A stretch of DNA of 64,000 nt from Pyxicephalus adspersus (taxonomy: Eukaryota; Chordata; Amphibia; Anura; Pyxicephalidae), in the NCBI RefSeq assembly GCF_032062135.1, contig NC_092859.1, positions 66,591,339 through 66,655,338 on the forward strand. The letters are read 5' to 3'. Position 1 is the first letter of the stretch; the number at the start of each line of letters is the position of its first letter. The position numbers were made by a program, and so were the translations under genes. The notes beneath the pieces were generated by a model. The model was not told the DNA's origin and made no database searches. It was given only the letters and a program-made list of their open reading frames with translations. This document shows positions 32,341 to 43,824 of this stretch, one piece after another.

Positions 32341-35300
32341 TATAAAACTACCACAAATGAACAGAGGAGTTGTGCAATGTTTGTAATGACAGTTTCTGTT
32401 GTTTAGCAAATCTTCTGCAATGTTTTGTCATTTTTTTGAAACTAATATTCAGTACAAATGTCTGCATAAGGCATTCGTTCAGGCATTTGTAGTGTTTGCT
32501 ACTTCATGAACTAAGAAGTAGAAATGTAGCACTGATTTCCATGATTTTTCGACTCCTTCTGAAGCACATAAGCATTTGTGAATATTTAGAAACCGTCATC
32601 TTGCTAACCCTATTAAAAAGGTAACTCCTAAACTTAAGTGCATTAACTAAAAGCAACCAATCAGAATTCATATTGCACTGGTAAGACTTCATTTATTTAT
32701 GGGTGTCATGAATTACTGCACTTTATTTCAATTAGCATCCAAGAATAAAAAATTTATGTACAAAATGTTAGTAGAACTATTTTTTGAAAAAGGATTTAAT
32801 ATATTACACCAATTACCTAAATAATCATCAAGTTATCTCTTTTTAGTGCCTGGTACCAAACATTTAATGTATTTCTTAGTAACCTCTGTATAATTTTAGG
32901 CTTCAAATACAAACTTATTTTTTCCCTGGGCAATCATTTTGTTATTCTGTTTACACATTGATGAATAAAACATAATTTTGATATATCAACAGCCTGAATT
33001 TTGTATAATACCAGCAGCGATCTTAAATGTGGAGTAGCACACCAGTCATGCTGAGTATCGTGCTCCAGTCACCCCTAGTAATGAAGCAAATATTCACTTG
33101 GCCTTGGCAAAGCTATTGAATTTAAAATGTTTCCAGTTTGACTGTTCAAAAAAAATGTATATAGTTGACTAAGCTGTGAAATATCTGCTACATTAGCAAT
33201 GCGCTGTTTATTTAGATGCCTTGGATTTAGATTTTTATGCTGTGTGTTTGTTCAACTTACATTGACCAAGGAGACAGCCACTGAAATGAAAATAATCAGA
33301 GGCCGTAGACAAGCTTTGTAGAATAAAATGGAAATCAGTGGAGTTATTAAAGACTACAAAAGGAATGTATATTGGCTTTGTGTGTGTCTGTGTGTNNNNN
33401 NNNNNNNNNATATATATGTGTGTATATATGGTCAGCACTACAAAAAAAACTGTTTTTGCCAGGAGATACAAGTGTTTTTCAGTTTTATATTTTCTTATTT
33501 ATAATGTTCACAATCTTTACCTAAACCTCTTCTGCAACACCCATCTATATTCCTCCATTTGCAGAGGCTTTCTAAAAAAAACTACCCAGGAAGATAATTT
33601 TGTAATAGCAAGTATGTGATTTCTGGTGGGCTGCATAGAGAAAATTTGAAAGTAGCAAGGAGAACTGAATATGAAACTTTGGGGGTGCTAGCGAACATCC
33701 GGTAAATTAAATGACAGAGAGAAAGAGCCTTAAGACAGCGTGCATGGCTTTGAGAATGAGGAGTGCAACCCAATTTGTATTATATACTCTACTGTATAAT
33801 AATAATTGTGCATATCTGTTCACACTTTTGTTGTATATATTCCTCCCACACGCCAAGCAAAAAATAATTGGCTTCTTCTCAAAGAACTTATCGGCTAGGT
33901 TCTCACCTGCCTGGGGACCAAGCAATCATATGCAAATCCTGGCTGCACACACTTGGCCTGCCACAATGTCACTGGTAGCATCTGCAGATTTGACAGCAGT
34001 GGCAGTAAGCAATACTGTACCGCTCACCGCTGCCCCCATTCATCCTGATTTGAATATACCTATATACTCTGTAAAAGCACAGAATAATACATCAGTGCTA
34101 AAAAAATCTTGGAATTAAACAAAGTAGATTCTTACATTGCCTTTATATGCAGCTGGCTCCAACACTGATATATAGTACTAAAATTATAGACAAGTCTGAA
34201 CTTTGCATAATTGTAATACACAATTAATTACTTCCCACAGCTTACACTATGAAAGCATAATTGATAGCATTTTATTATAGTTTCTGTGGATATTTTTATG
34301 CTGAGTTTGTGAATACAATCCAACAGAGTGTATAATTTAGTGAACCAAGAACTATGATGTTTATTAAATGATGTCTCCATAATTAGTATATATTTTCTTT
34401 TCCCTGCTTATTATTTATATATCTCTTTATAAAGCCTATACTTAAAAAGTAACCCTGTTGTGAATTATCTAATCTCTAGTATTTCCTGACATTATACAGT
34501 ACATTTATTGAAATTTCTACATGACTGCAGGCAAATGCTTTCCACACAATTATGTATTTTAACTAACAAAGTTACTGAAAGCTTTTTTAGTTGAAGTTTA
34601 TTGTTTCTCATATATAAGTATTTCTCTTGTTGATTTGTTCATCTTTTATTTCAATCTGAAAGATGCCTTAGAAACCTATTCACAAATACTATATATAGGA
34701 CAAACATATTCACACATTCAACATTTTCAGATTTCAAGTTTCCAAGCAGCATCAGTTACCTAGGAAAAAAAAAAGAAATTGACAACCACGCCAAAAAATT
34801 TGTCATTTTTAATATCTGTTATTTATGTATAATAAATCTTTTTTTCCATACAATTTTAGTATGGATTATATTAGTTTACTTTATTTTAATTCTCTTTTCT
34901 GGGCTGCTGTGCTCCATTAGCCTCTTTCTGAGACTTCCTGTCTATATGGACTCACATGGTAAACTGTAGGGTGCATATTATTATTGTGGGCAAGCTTCCT
35001 GCTATTGACAACAGCAGACTGTGCATCCATGTGAGATGTTTCATGGTTTCTGCCTGTAAAAACATTTTAAAATGGTTCTTCCTGCTTTCCTGCTCATAAT
35101 TTCTATTTTCAAAGAGTTTGAAAGCTAAAATCAAATGTCATTTTATCATGGTTGATCTTAAGGTGCTTCTTTAGTGTAATGAAAGTTGATCTCTACCTCT
35201 CTAACAGTGCTTACCCCTGCATTCAAGCAGAAATGTTATTGCACTTAAACATTGACACCACTATGAACATGTGTTATTTACAGCCATAACCATTTCATCT

Positions 35301-35585
35301 TCCATTTGTTGTTGTGTGCTTACCAATATCTCCCAAGAATTGTAATTATAACTGTACTCAGCTGTAATACTTTATGTCATTGCTCTTAGAACTTTGTATG
35401 CTTTGCTGCAAAACAGTAAAGAGCAATGCCAATGCAAAAGACGCATATGAAAAGAAAGAAAAAAGAAAATACTGCAAGGAAGAAAAAAAAAAGAAAAGAA
35501 GAATGATAAAGAAAAAAAGAAAGATGAAATAGAGACAGCTTAGGACCACTGTCTTGCTGAAGTGTCACTATTTGACTTGCTCTGA
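32341..35585. other. AT-rich spacer
   Basis: Long, low-complexity-prone AT-rich sequence with no gene or repeat recognised. A purine-rich run of A and G lies at about 35445-35527. Contains a small gap at 33396-33409. Confidence 0.5.
33380..33430. repeat. TG/TA dinucleotide microsatellite around a 14-N gap
   Basis: TGTGTGTCTGTGTGT leads into 14 N (33396-33409), then ATATATATGTGTGTATATAT follows. Confidence 0.9.
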
Positions 35586-35589
35586 ATCT

Positions 35590-35612
35590 TAAAGCCGAAC
35601 TAAACTCTCATT
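35590..35612 (+). repeat. MITE end, TTAAAGCCGAACTAAACT
   Basis: Matches the end of the element at 3093 (TAAAGCGGACCTAAACT) and, in reverse, at about 57350. It sits in the intron just downstream of the probable exon. Confidence 0.45.
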
Positions 35613-35664
35613 GGTGTAGGTGAGCTTTTGCCATAGTAGGCAAGTATGCACAGCACATATTTAC

Positions 35665-35856
35665 CTTTGTCCAAGCTCACTGTAGTATTAACAGGTGCAA
35701 AGACACAATGCAGGTGCAGTGTTGCATTCCCTGAAGCTTCCATCTTCACTGACAAGTTTCTGGGATCCACTGTGATGTTTTTTGACCACTGGGCAGCCAC
35801 AGATAGTGTAACTGGAGTTACATTATCTCCAGCATCTAGGTCTAGTCTCAGCAATG
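35665..35856 (-). CDS. Probable internal exon of an extracellular glycoprotein gene
   Basis: On the minus strand a strong acceptor (TTTTGTTCTATTTTCAG) is followed by 192 bp of open sequence and a strong donor (GACAAAG|GTAAAT). The exon is phase 1 at both ends and exactly 64 codons, the usual form of a cassette in secreted or cell-surface proteins. The peptide reads in part LRLDLDAGDNVTPVTLSVAA and VNTTVSLDK, and carries five N-X-S/T sequons (DNVT, KNIT, RNLS, GNAT, VNTT, the first weakened by a following Pro), alternating hydrophobic strands and a single Cys. This suggests a beta-rich, heavily glycosylated ectodomain. I do not recognise the family. No other exon of the gene could be placed, so most of the window may be intronic. 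It is not a match to any mobile element here. Confidence 0.6.
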
Positions 35857-35924
35857 CTGAAAATAGAACAAAACTCTAATAACTACAAGGTGTAATTGCC
35901 TTTGCGTTTCTCTGCCACCTCTAC

Positions 35925-36151
35925 ATATAGTTACATAGTAGGTCAGGTTGAAAAAAGACAAAAGTCCATCAAGTTCAACCACTGGGGAAATAAACATATC
36001 CCAGATTTATCCCAGTTGGTCCAGAGGAAGGCAAAAAAAAAACCCTGGTACAAATTGCTTTAACAGGAAAAAAATTCTTTCCTGTTCCTATTCCATGAGG
36101 CAATTGGATGTCCCCTGGATCAATGGTCATTATAATTTTTACTTTAAAGCC
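35925..36151 (-). mobile_element. CR1 LINE 3' end
   Basis: TAGTTACATAGTAGGTCAGG at the left is the 3' microsatellite-like tail of CR1 in this genome. It runs parallel to the long copy from 50414 up to CTTTAAAGCC at 36151, where a piggyBac-type MITE interrupts it at the TTAA present in the other CR1 copies. Confidence 0.9.
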
Positions 36152-36607
36152 TCCTCCGGGGTGGTAACCCCGAGTGTGACTCCTCTTTCTTCCTCCGGTC
36201 GGCATTCTCTGCACTCCATGAGTCATTAGGGAGTTCCCTGTGACGTCGGTGAGTGCGAACAATCCATTAGGGACGGGGCGGGAAATTCAAATCTACTGTA
36301 TTTGTATTGCATTCAATACAAAATGACTGTATTGTATGCAATACAGTGGATTTATAAGTGTAAAAGCAGTACATTGTCCTTCATTAAAATGTATTTTACA
36401 GTATAATATAATAGTATAAGTATATGTATTTTTTTTTATTTAATTTTAATTTTTTTTAATTATTTATTTTATTATTTTGACATGATTTTGTGTTTCAAGC
36501 TTTTTATACTCATACTAATATAATATACTGTAAAATAAATTTTCATGAAAAACAATGGACCGCTATTAGACATATTAAACACGGACAGAAATGAACCACC
36601 CAGGAGG
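36152..36607. mobile_element. piggyBac-type MITE inserted in CR1
   Basis: Ends are CCTCCGGGGTGGT on the left and ACCACCCAGGAGG on the right, inverted repeats of one another. Right-hand CR1 sequence resumes as TTATTACCCAGTT, where intact CR1 has TTAATACCCAGTT, showing insertion at TTAA. The interior shares GTGACGTC and GGGAAATTCAAAT (about 36238-36292), plus a TGTATTG/CAATACA hairpin, with the copies at 44 kb and 58 kb. No coding capacity. Confidence 0.85.
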
Positions 36608-37174
36608 TTATTACCCAGTTTGTAATGATTTCAAAGTGAATAATTGGGAATAGAGTTCTCTATATGTACCATATATGTTTATACAGGGTGATCATATCCC
36701 CCCGTAAATGGCTCTTCTGAAGGGAGAATAGATTCATTTCAGCTAATCTCTCCCCATAGCTGAGCTCCTCCATTCCTTTTATTAGTTTAGTTGCCCTTCT
36801 CTGCATGCTCCCCAATTCCACAATGTCCTTTTTTGTGAACTGGTGCCAAAAACTGGACCGCATATTCCAGATGTGGTCTGACCAATGCTTTGTACAGGGG
36901 CAGGAGTATGTCTTCATCTCTGCAGTCTATTCCTCTTTTGATACAAAAAAGTATTTTTGCTAGCTTTCGATATTGCAGCTTATCATTCCATGCTGGTATT
37001 AAGCCTATGATCTACCAGAACCCCCAGATCCTTTTCCATTTCTGACCCTCCCCAACTGTATTCCCCCTAGACAGTATGAAGCATGCATGTTGTTAGCCCC
37101 CAAGTGCATAACTTTACATTTATATATTTTAAATGTCATTTGCCATTTTGCTGCCCATTCAAACAGTACATCCA
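36608..37174 (-). mobile_element. CR1 LINE fragment
   Basis: Continues the copy at 35925 after the MITE, with about 180 bp of CR1 missing right after CCCAGTT. The minus strand encodes FWHQFTKKDIVELGSMQRRA followed by TKLIKGMEELSYGERLAEMN, the typical CR1 C-terminus. It ends abruptly at 37174 inside AACAGTACATCCAGAT. Confidence 0.92.
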
Positions 37175-37225
37175 GATTAGGGATGAGCGTAAATTCGCCA
37201 ATCGAGACACCTTAAAGATCGGTTC
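37175..37225 (+). mobile_element. hAT-like terminal sequence
   Basis: TAGGGATGAGCGTAAATTCG abuts the broken CR1, in the style of frog hAT ends (compare about 1760-1780). The partner end was not found, so the rest of the insertion may be the AT-rich sequence to the right or may be lost. Confidence 0.45.
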
Positions 37226-38985
37226 AAGGAACAAATTTTAACTTATGAAAAAATTACATTGTTTTGATGGTTGACATGTTTCACTGATTCTCTTGACTTT
37301 TCCTGCCATTGTTGACGCATTGTACAGCTACTTACACAATTCAACTGTTACTTTTTTGGTGATTCAATCTATAATATTAAATATTGTTCAAAAACATGTT
37401 TTCATACTTTTGGGATTTTTTTAAAATTTGCTTTTCATATTTACCAGTATTACTTTAGTAGATTTTATGTACTTAAATTACACCACTAATCATAAATGGA
37501 TGTTCTTTCCCTGGCAGCTTGTAGATCCTATCATGAAATGTAAGTTACAATGAGGAAAGAAGAAATTTTTATACTATTTGTCAACTCAATATACTCAACA
37601 AACCTACAGAGCCAAGGACACGTGAACAAGGACAAAAAAAGATACACTCACAGTCTGAAAATGAAACTCCTAATTGAATTCAATCAATGCTCCAAGGAAA
37701 TTAAAACACAGAAATCTAAGATCTGTTTTCGGAAGGAGAGATAAAGAACATACTGTGAAGTCAATGACACAAACTTTCTTTCAGGAAATGCAATTTTTAA
37801 ACTATTGCTCGGGTCTCCAGGGACTAACAGGCATTTTTGGTAACTTTGGAAACTGAACTAATGAAACGTAGACCTTGTCATAGAAACAATTCAGATACCT
37901 AAAATACTTACCAATGATAGGTTAGAGACTAAAGATTGAAGCCAGGTTGGTTTCATGACGAACAACCTTAATTTTCACTTTACTGGCATTTTTTAACATC
38001 TAAATGGCAAGGCAAACATGTATAAAGCTGTTGATCTAAGGTCATAGGAAAAGTGTTTCTGAGTAATGCTTTTTCAGTTAATTGAGACTGCTACTAAACA
38101 ATTCATATGAATAAATGTTCCCTTATGTTTACAAAAAAAATGAAAATAGCAGATTTTGTCAGATATGGCAATCAGTTCTGTTTTTTGTTTCTTTCTGATC
38201 TCAGAAAATAAATTTACTGCAAATAACTGCAAAAGAAAATGTTGAATCACATACAGCCAAGCACATCAAATACCCCATGGACTAAAAGGAAAAGACAATA
38301 GCTTTTACAGCTTTCATGTACTGTATAAAAAAAAAACAAAAAAAAAAGCGAGCAAGTACAAAACAAATTTGCTATCTCCAAGCAGAATAAAAAAAAAGGT
38401 TAGCAAAGTAGTTTATAAGCCATCTTTTATTATAATAGTGACTACTTTCTTACTATTATATTTAGCACACAGTATCCCAGTGGCATTGTTTCTTTCTTTT
38501 TAGTACAAATTGTGTTTGGGGAAAAAGAAAATCAAAAGGCTTTTAACAAAGCCTTTTAACAACTTTCCTTTCATAAAAAGAACTGGAGAAAGAATGAGCA
38601 ATATTGAACTGACCTTGTCAAATTTTGCTTTCCTGTGATGCTTAAAGAACAGGTCATATTACACTACTTTCTGTACTAGAATGAAGAATTTAAGAGCACA
38701 GGTGCTAGAAATTGGCTTGCAATTAGCACTTGCGCAGTCTGTCAGAATTGGCTGTTTGTTTTTTTTGCAATTGGACATTCCATAATCATTTTATGATATG
38801 ATCCTTTAGATTTGTACACCAGTAAACAGATATTCAATTAAATAAAAAAATTAAATAAAGTTGAGAAGGATTTAAAGGTCAAAAGTATTTTTTATATATA
38901 TACATAATTATATACTACAATAATTATATATAAACAGACACACAAACATATATATATATATATATCTATAAGAAGCAAACAAGAA
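37226..38985. other. AT-rich spacer
   Basis: No gene or repeat recognised, apart from short poly-A runs and an (AT)n tract near 38950. Confidence 0.5.
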
Positions 38986-39495
38986 CTTGTGTGTGCTTGT
39001 GACTTTTGTGGGAAAATTTCGTCCGATGGCAAGGTTTAGCCTGCGGAAAGTTGCAATATTTACCCCCAGGCGGCTCCTCCGATCAGGCATTGTAAGCGTT
39101 TAGATAGGCGCCTATGTAGAGGAGCTGAACTCGGTTAACTCTTGCCTAACAGGAAAGAAATAAGTCATTTTAAAATATGCTTATTTCTTAGCTCATATAG
39201 ATGTTTTAAACATTTGAACAGCACAAACATTTTTTTAGGGCTAAGATTAATATGTGTGCCATGAGAAAGAATGCTTTTTTAGGGAACAGTGAGTTTAATG
39301 CAAGCTCGCCAGTGTGAAACTGCTGGGGCTGCGCCTATACATCGCCATCAAGAGATCGCTTCAGTTGATGACTTCCGTGCGAGTACGCCACCACCTCAGA
39401 TTTGGTTGATAAATTGATTTTAGGGCTCTGATTTTGGAACGCGAATACGCACGCGCGTCGAGCTTCCGATTTGGCTTGATGAATCAGCCTGCCCA
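38986..39495. repeat. CpG-containing patch, possible MITE
   Basis: A GC-richer patch in AT-rich DNA with a perfect 12-bp palindrome (ATAGGCGCCTAT, about 39100), ACGCACGCGCGTCG near 39450 and two related strings (GATTTGGTTGATAAATTGAT and GATTTGGCTTGATGAATCAG). It looks like a degraded non-autonomous DNA element; family not identified. Confidence 0.35.
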
Positions 39496-39897
39496 TCCTT
39501 TATGATTTTTTGTTTTTCACTCCTTATTTGTATTATTAAATTAACTAACTAAATGTAAACAGTGCATTTTGGTCACATTAAATACTGTAAATACCACCTG
39601 ACAGAATGAATGCAAATCAGATTTTAAAAACCAATTTTATTATATTTAACTTTTAGGAAACCCTAATCTACCCTAAGTAACTTTATTTTCTCCTTCACTT
39701 GATGTGGAGAAGTTGTAATTTTTCTGCAGATTTACTTCTTTTTTCCCTTTTTTTTTTTTGTGTTACTTTTTTAGTTTGGAAAATGAAAATTTTGACACTA
39801 TGTAAGTGCAAATGAATTATTGAACAAACAATTGGAATGTATGGTATACAATTCTTGAACTGAAGTTGCTGTATTTTGATTTAAAGCTAAATGAAAA

Positions 39898-39956
39898 TCT
39901 CTCATTAATCTTCTGAGGAAACATATGCTTTGAAACATGTCAAAAGTAAAGAGAGA
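39898..39956 (+). ncRNA. Hammerhead-ribozyme-like motif
   Basis: CTGAGGA at 39913-39919, then GAAACATGTC at 39932-39941: an intact CUGANGA core, and GAAAC-AT-GUC with a two-base loop. Outer complementary strings TCTCTC (39898-39903) and GAGAGA (39951-39956) could form distal stem I, with imperfect pairing near the core. Stem II is weak. Probably a decayed relative of the motif at 5211. Confidence 0.25.
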
Positions 39957-40139
39957 TCGTTAATGTTTATACACATTTGTATTCATTTCAAATTAAAATG
40001 ACTAAATCTGTAATTTTTTACCTAACAAATTTTGTATTGCTCCTATATTAGGGTTATTCTTTTTAATGCATGGTGGAACCTGAAAAATGACATATCTGAC
40101 TAAAATCAATAAAGAACTAATCTATAGATATATATAAAA

Positions 40140-40480
40140 TTGAATGTATGTATGTGTGTATGTATGTTCCACCGTAACTCGAAAACACATGTAGACATTT
40201 CAACCAAACTTGCTATACATATGACTGAGACTCATATGAGTGCACCAGTCATCTTTATACAGCGCTGTGCTATATGTCAGAGCTATATTTGGATATATGT
40301 ATGTATGTATGTGTGTATGTCATCACTAGGAAACGCATTGACACATTTTAACCAAACTTGCTAGACATATGACTCAGACTCATATGTCACATGTGAGTGC
40401 ACCGCTTATCTTTGTACAGTGCTGTGGTGTATATCAGAGGTATATTTACATGTATGTATGTATGTATGTGTGTATGTATT
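40140..40480 (+). repeat. (ATGT)n tracts and internal duplication at the Helitron 5' end
   Basis: Three GTATGTATGTATG tracts (about 40143, 40298, 40452) separate two similar segments with CTTGCTATACATATGACTGA and CTTGCTAGACATATGACTCA, a period of about 160-175 bp. Confidence 0.85.
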
Positions 40481-40670
40481 GCTCAGTGACAGTGTGCTTT
40501 TTGCTTACATACTTTTATGTGCACTCTTTTACAAATTTCTGGCCTGTAATAATTCCTTCGATAAAACGTAAGGCAATTGGCTGAGTGCAATCAAAGGCAA
40601 AAAAAAAAAAAGCACCGTAGACAAGAAAATCCTGAGAACAGGAATGGAAGACTTGCCACGCTGCGCGAGA

Positions 40671-41565
40671 GAGCTACTACATCTAGAGCTTCAGAGACAG
40701 TACAACAGCATGAGGCCCGACTACAGGATAACAGGGATAGAGCTACTACATCTAGAGTTTCAGAGACAGTACAACAGCGTGAGACTTGACTACAATAAAT
40801 GAGAGAAAGAGCTACTACATCATAGAGCTTCAGAGAAAGTTAAACAACGTGAGACCGGACTACAGGAAATAAGAGAAAGAGCTACCACATCTAGAGCTTC
40901 AGAGACAGTTCAACAGCGCGGGACCCGAGTACAGGAAATGAGAGAAAGAGCTACTACATCTAGAGCTTCTGAGACAGTACAACAGCTTGAGGCCCAACTA
41001 CAGGATAAGAAAGATAGAGCTACTACATCAAGAGCTTCGAGGACAAAAAAACAGCGTGAGACCCGNNNNNNNNNNNNNNNNNNNNNNNNNNNNNNNNNNN
41101 NNNNNNNNNNNNNNNNNNNNNNNNNNNNNNNNNNNNNNNNNNNNNNNNNNNNNNNNNNNNNNNNNNNNNNNNNNNNNNNNNNNNNNNNNNNNNNNNNNNN
41201 NNNNNNNNNNNNNNNNNNNNNNNNNNNNNNNNNNNNNNNNNNNNNNNNNNNNNNNNNNNNNNCCCAACTACAGGATAAGAGAGATAGAGCTACTACATCT
41301 AGAGCTTCAGAGACAGTACAACAGCATGAGACCGAACTACAGGAAATGAGAGAAAGAGCTACTACATCTAGAGCTTCAGAGACAGTACAACAGCATGAGA
41401 CCAGAGTACAGGAAAATGAGAGATAGAGCAACTATATCTAGAGCTTCAGAGACAGTACAGCAGCATGAGGCCTGACTACAGGAAATAAGAGAAAGAGCTG
41501 CTACATCTAGAGCTTCAGAGACAGTACAACAGCGTGAGACCTGAGTACACGAAATGAGAAAAGAG
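40671..41565 (+). repeat. 69-bp tandem repeat (23 codons) in the Helitron
   Basis: GAGCTACTACATCTAGAGCT recurs every 69-70 bp (40671, 40740, 40809, 40879 and on), with about six copies before and four to five after a gap. In frame it encodes RERATTSRASETVQQHETRL-type units, like the basic N-terminal repeats seen in some Helitron proteins. A few units carry stops or one-base shifts. Confidence 0.92.
41066..41262. other. Assembly gap (197 N)
   Basis: Gap inside the 69-bp array. Its size is not a multiple of the repeat, so the copy number is unknown. Confidence 0.99.
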
Positions 41566-41576
41566 CCAGATGATCA

Positions 41577-42608
41577 TATATCCCATGGCTCACAGGAAAC
41601 CTCTCGAGGCCCTTCACATCACTCTGCGACACTTCATCTGTGAGGAAATGTCAACCTATTGGGAGGAGCTCTGGCACTCCTCTGTGGGGATTTTCGTCAA
41701 ACTCTGCCCGTCATCCCACAGTCAACAGCAGCTGATGAGATCCGCGCATGTTTTAAACATTCATCTTTGTGAAGACACTGTGATAACTTTAAAGCAAAAC
41801 ATGAGAGTACATCTGGGGGATAAATGTGCTCTAATTTTCTCTAAAACAATAGTCAAAATTGTAGAAGGTAGGTTACCAGTTGAGTTTTCTGGCAAGATAA
41901 AATTGCCATCTGATTTCTGTAATCTGGTTTCATCTATTGGAGAGCTAATAGATGCAGTCTATCTAGCAGTTTTACAAAACAATCACAATTTTAACTGGTT
42001 GCGAGAGGGGGCCATACTTGCTGCTAAAAATAAAGAGGTCCACAAAATAAACAATCAAATACTTGCCATGTTACCAGGCGTAGTCACTGAATACAAGCCT
42101 ATCGATACCATAGTAGATGCCGATGAGGTCATCAATTTCATCAACAGAATTTCTAAACTCACTTGATCCGGCTGGATTACCACCACATCTTCTTTTACCT
42201 AAAGCCGGCTCTCCAATTAATTTACTATGCAACCTCGACCCACCAAAACTTTGCAACGGCACAAGGTTTTGTGTTAAGAAGCTGCTGGCAAATGTAATTA
42301 AAGCCACTATCTTAACAGGAAAGGGAGAGGGTAAAATAGTTTTTATCCCATGGATACCACTCAATCCCATGGTTCTCCCTTTTCAATTTAAGAGATTACA
42401 AATTCCAGTGAGACTTGCGTTCTCTATGACAATCAACAAGTCACAGGGGCAGATTATTACGTACTGTGGAGTGGATTTGAGACCACCCTGTTTCTCCCAC
42501 GGACAACTTTATGTTGCTTGCTCAAGGGTAGGTTTGCCCAAGAATGTATTTATTCTTGCTACTGGAGGTGAAACTAAAAATGTTGTTAATAATCAAGTTT
42601 TGTGGTAA
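41577..42608 (+). pseudogene. Helitron helicase (Pif1-like), C-terminal part, pseudogene
   Basis: The Helitron protein pairs an HUH nuclease with a Pif1-type helicase that unwinds DNA for rolling-circle transposition. Here 41570-42166 reads DTVITLKQNMRVHLGDK, FCNLVSSIGELIDAVYLAVL and WLREGAILAAKNKEVHKINN. After a one-base shift near 42150 it continues as [54 protein letters not shown] (helicase motif V/VI region) and [15 protein letters not shown], ending with a stop at 42608. The Walker A and B region and the whole Rep domain are missing; the repeat array joins almost directly to this part. Confidence 0.93.
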
Positions 42609-42778
42609 AGTAATATTATACTAAATTTGTCAAAGATTTTACATTATAATTTGTATATTGTACTTGTACTAAAAAATAATTTCTTTGATGTACCACTATA
42701 GCTTTATTTGATTCCTGTTCCTGTATAATATAAGATTGCAATAAATAAATACCCGGGCAACGCTAGGTAATCAGCTAG

Positions 42779-43024
42779 TTGATAATAAAGAGAAAAACAA
42801 GATAAACAAGCATTTGAAAATTGGAAAGTGTATAAGTGGATAAAAAATAAAATCACAATTAAAGATCAAAAAACAAACAACAACATTTTACAAACAACTT
42901 TATTCAAATGAAACATTTGCTAAAAGGTCACAATAAAATATAAAAAAAAACATTAAACAAAACACACACATCACTAAATTTACATAACAAAAAAATTAAA
43001 AAGAACAATCAAAACACATGTAAA
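42779..43024. other. A-rich spacer
   Basis: Low-complexity A-rich sequence, no feature. Confidence 0.6.
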
Positions 43025-43029
43025 CCCAT

Positions 43030-43824
43030 TGTAATACACCTGGGCTCACAAACCACAGCCAACTCAAAGAATCCTTTGTCAAGATTTATTGGTAGTCATA
43101 AAACAAGACAGGGTTAATCACAGATGATTAGTCCAATAAGCGCGGCACAGAGGGGTAAAGCAGAGACAGGTCAGGAACAATCCGAGGTCAGAGCAGGCAG
43201 CAGGTAAGAATGGTCATAAACAATCCAAGGTCAGGGCAGGCGGAGTTCAAGCAGAATCAGGTATCAGACCAGGTCGCTATGGTAATGACAAAACAGGTTA
43301 TTATAAACCGACACAGAGAGCGCACCCAACCACACTGTACTCACAGAGGCTTATAGCGGGCAATGATGTTCAGGACAGGTTCTCCTTAAATGGTCAGAGT
43401 GCCCAATGACCTTGCGCCACCTGGCGCCATTTGATTGGAGGGTAACTGAATCTCCTGCGGTCAATCAAACTACCTATGTCCCGCACTGCAGCGAGGCAGC
43501 TGAGTGCCATGCCCTCGGGGGGTACAAGAGGCACGTGTGGTAGCGTGCACACCTCTTCCCACAGCACCCCTGGGACGTGCCCTACATTGCACATCCACAG
43601 GAGTGCTGAGAACAGGACTTTCTGTAATCACGTCCATAGGGATGGTGGGGATGCCGCCTGGCCGAACAGTAGTTCAGCTAGAACGGATCCCTCCGCCTGC
43701 AGGGAGAGACACGCTGCGAGCAGGGCAGCAGCCTTGGTCATGCTGCCTGCTGCAGTGGGGTCTCCTTCTGTGGCTGTGATCCCCAGGGACGCCGCAGGCT
43801 CGCTGGACAGGTAAGTTCCTTATA
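43030..43824 (-). repeat. Solo LTR of a Gypsy element
   Basis: On the minus strand it begins TATAAGGAACTTACC (expected TG mutated to TA) and ends CCCAGGTGTATTACA, closely matching the LTR ends of the Gypsy at 24407-27407. Shared inner blocks include TGGCGCCAGGTGGCGCAAGG. It is flanked by CCCAT (43025-43029) and CCCAC (43825-43829), a near-perfect 5-bp target duplication. No internal sequence remains, consistent with LTR-LTR recombination. Confidence 0.85.

Larger units (their letters stand above)
40121..42778 (+). mobile_element. Helitron, internally rearranged
   Basis: Starts TCTATAGATATATATAAAAT directly after an A (40120), and ends in a hairpin-like TACCCGGGCAACGCTAGGTA a few bases before CTAG (42775-42778), followed by T. 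A|T insertion, TC start and CTAG end are the rolling-circle Helitron signature. It carries an expanded 69-bp repeat and a helicase remnant; the Rep nuclease region is missing. Confidence 0.9.

Noticed and set aside
35358..35549. Phe/Leu-rich minus-strand frame resembling a membrane segment
   Set aside because: Antisense of a purine-rich A/G run, so the Phe/Leu composition is due to base composition only.
40910..41431. Cys/Ser/Leu-rich minus-strand frame across the Helitron array
   Set aside because: Antisense shadow of the 69-bp repeat, and it crosses a gap of N.
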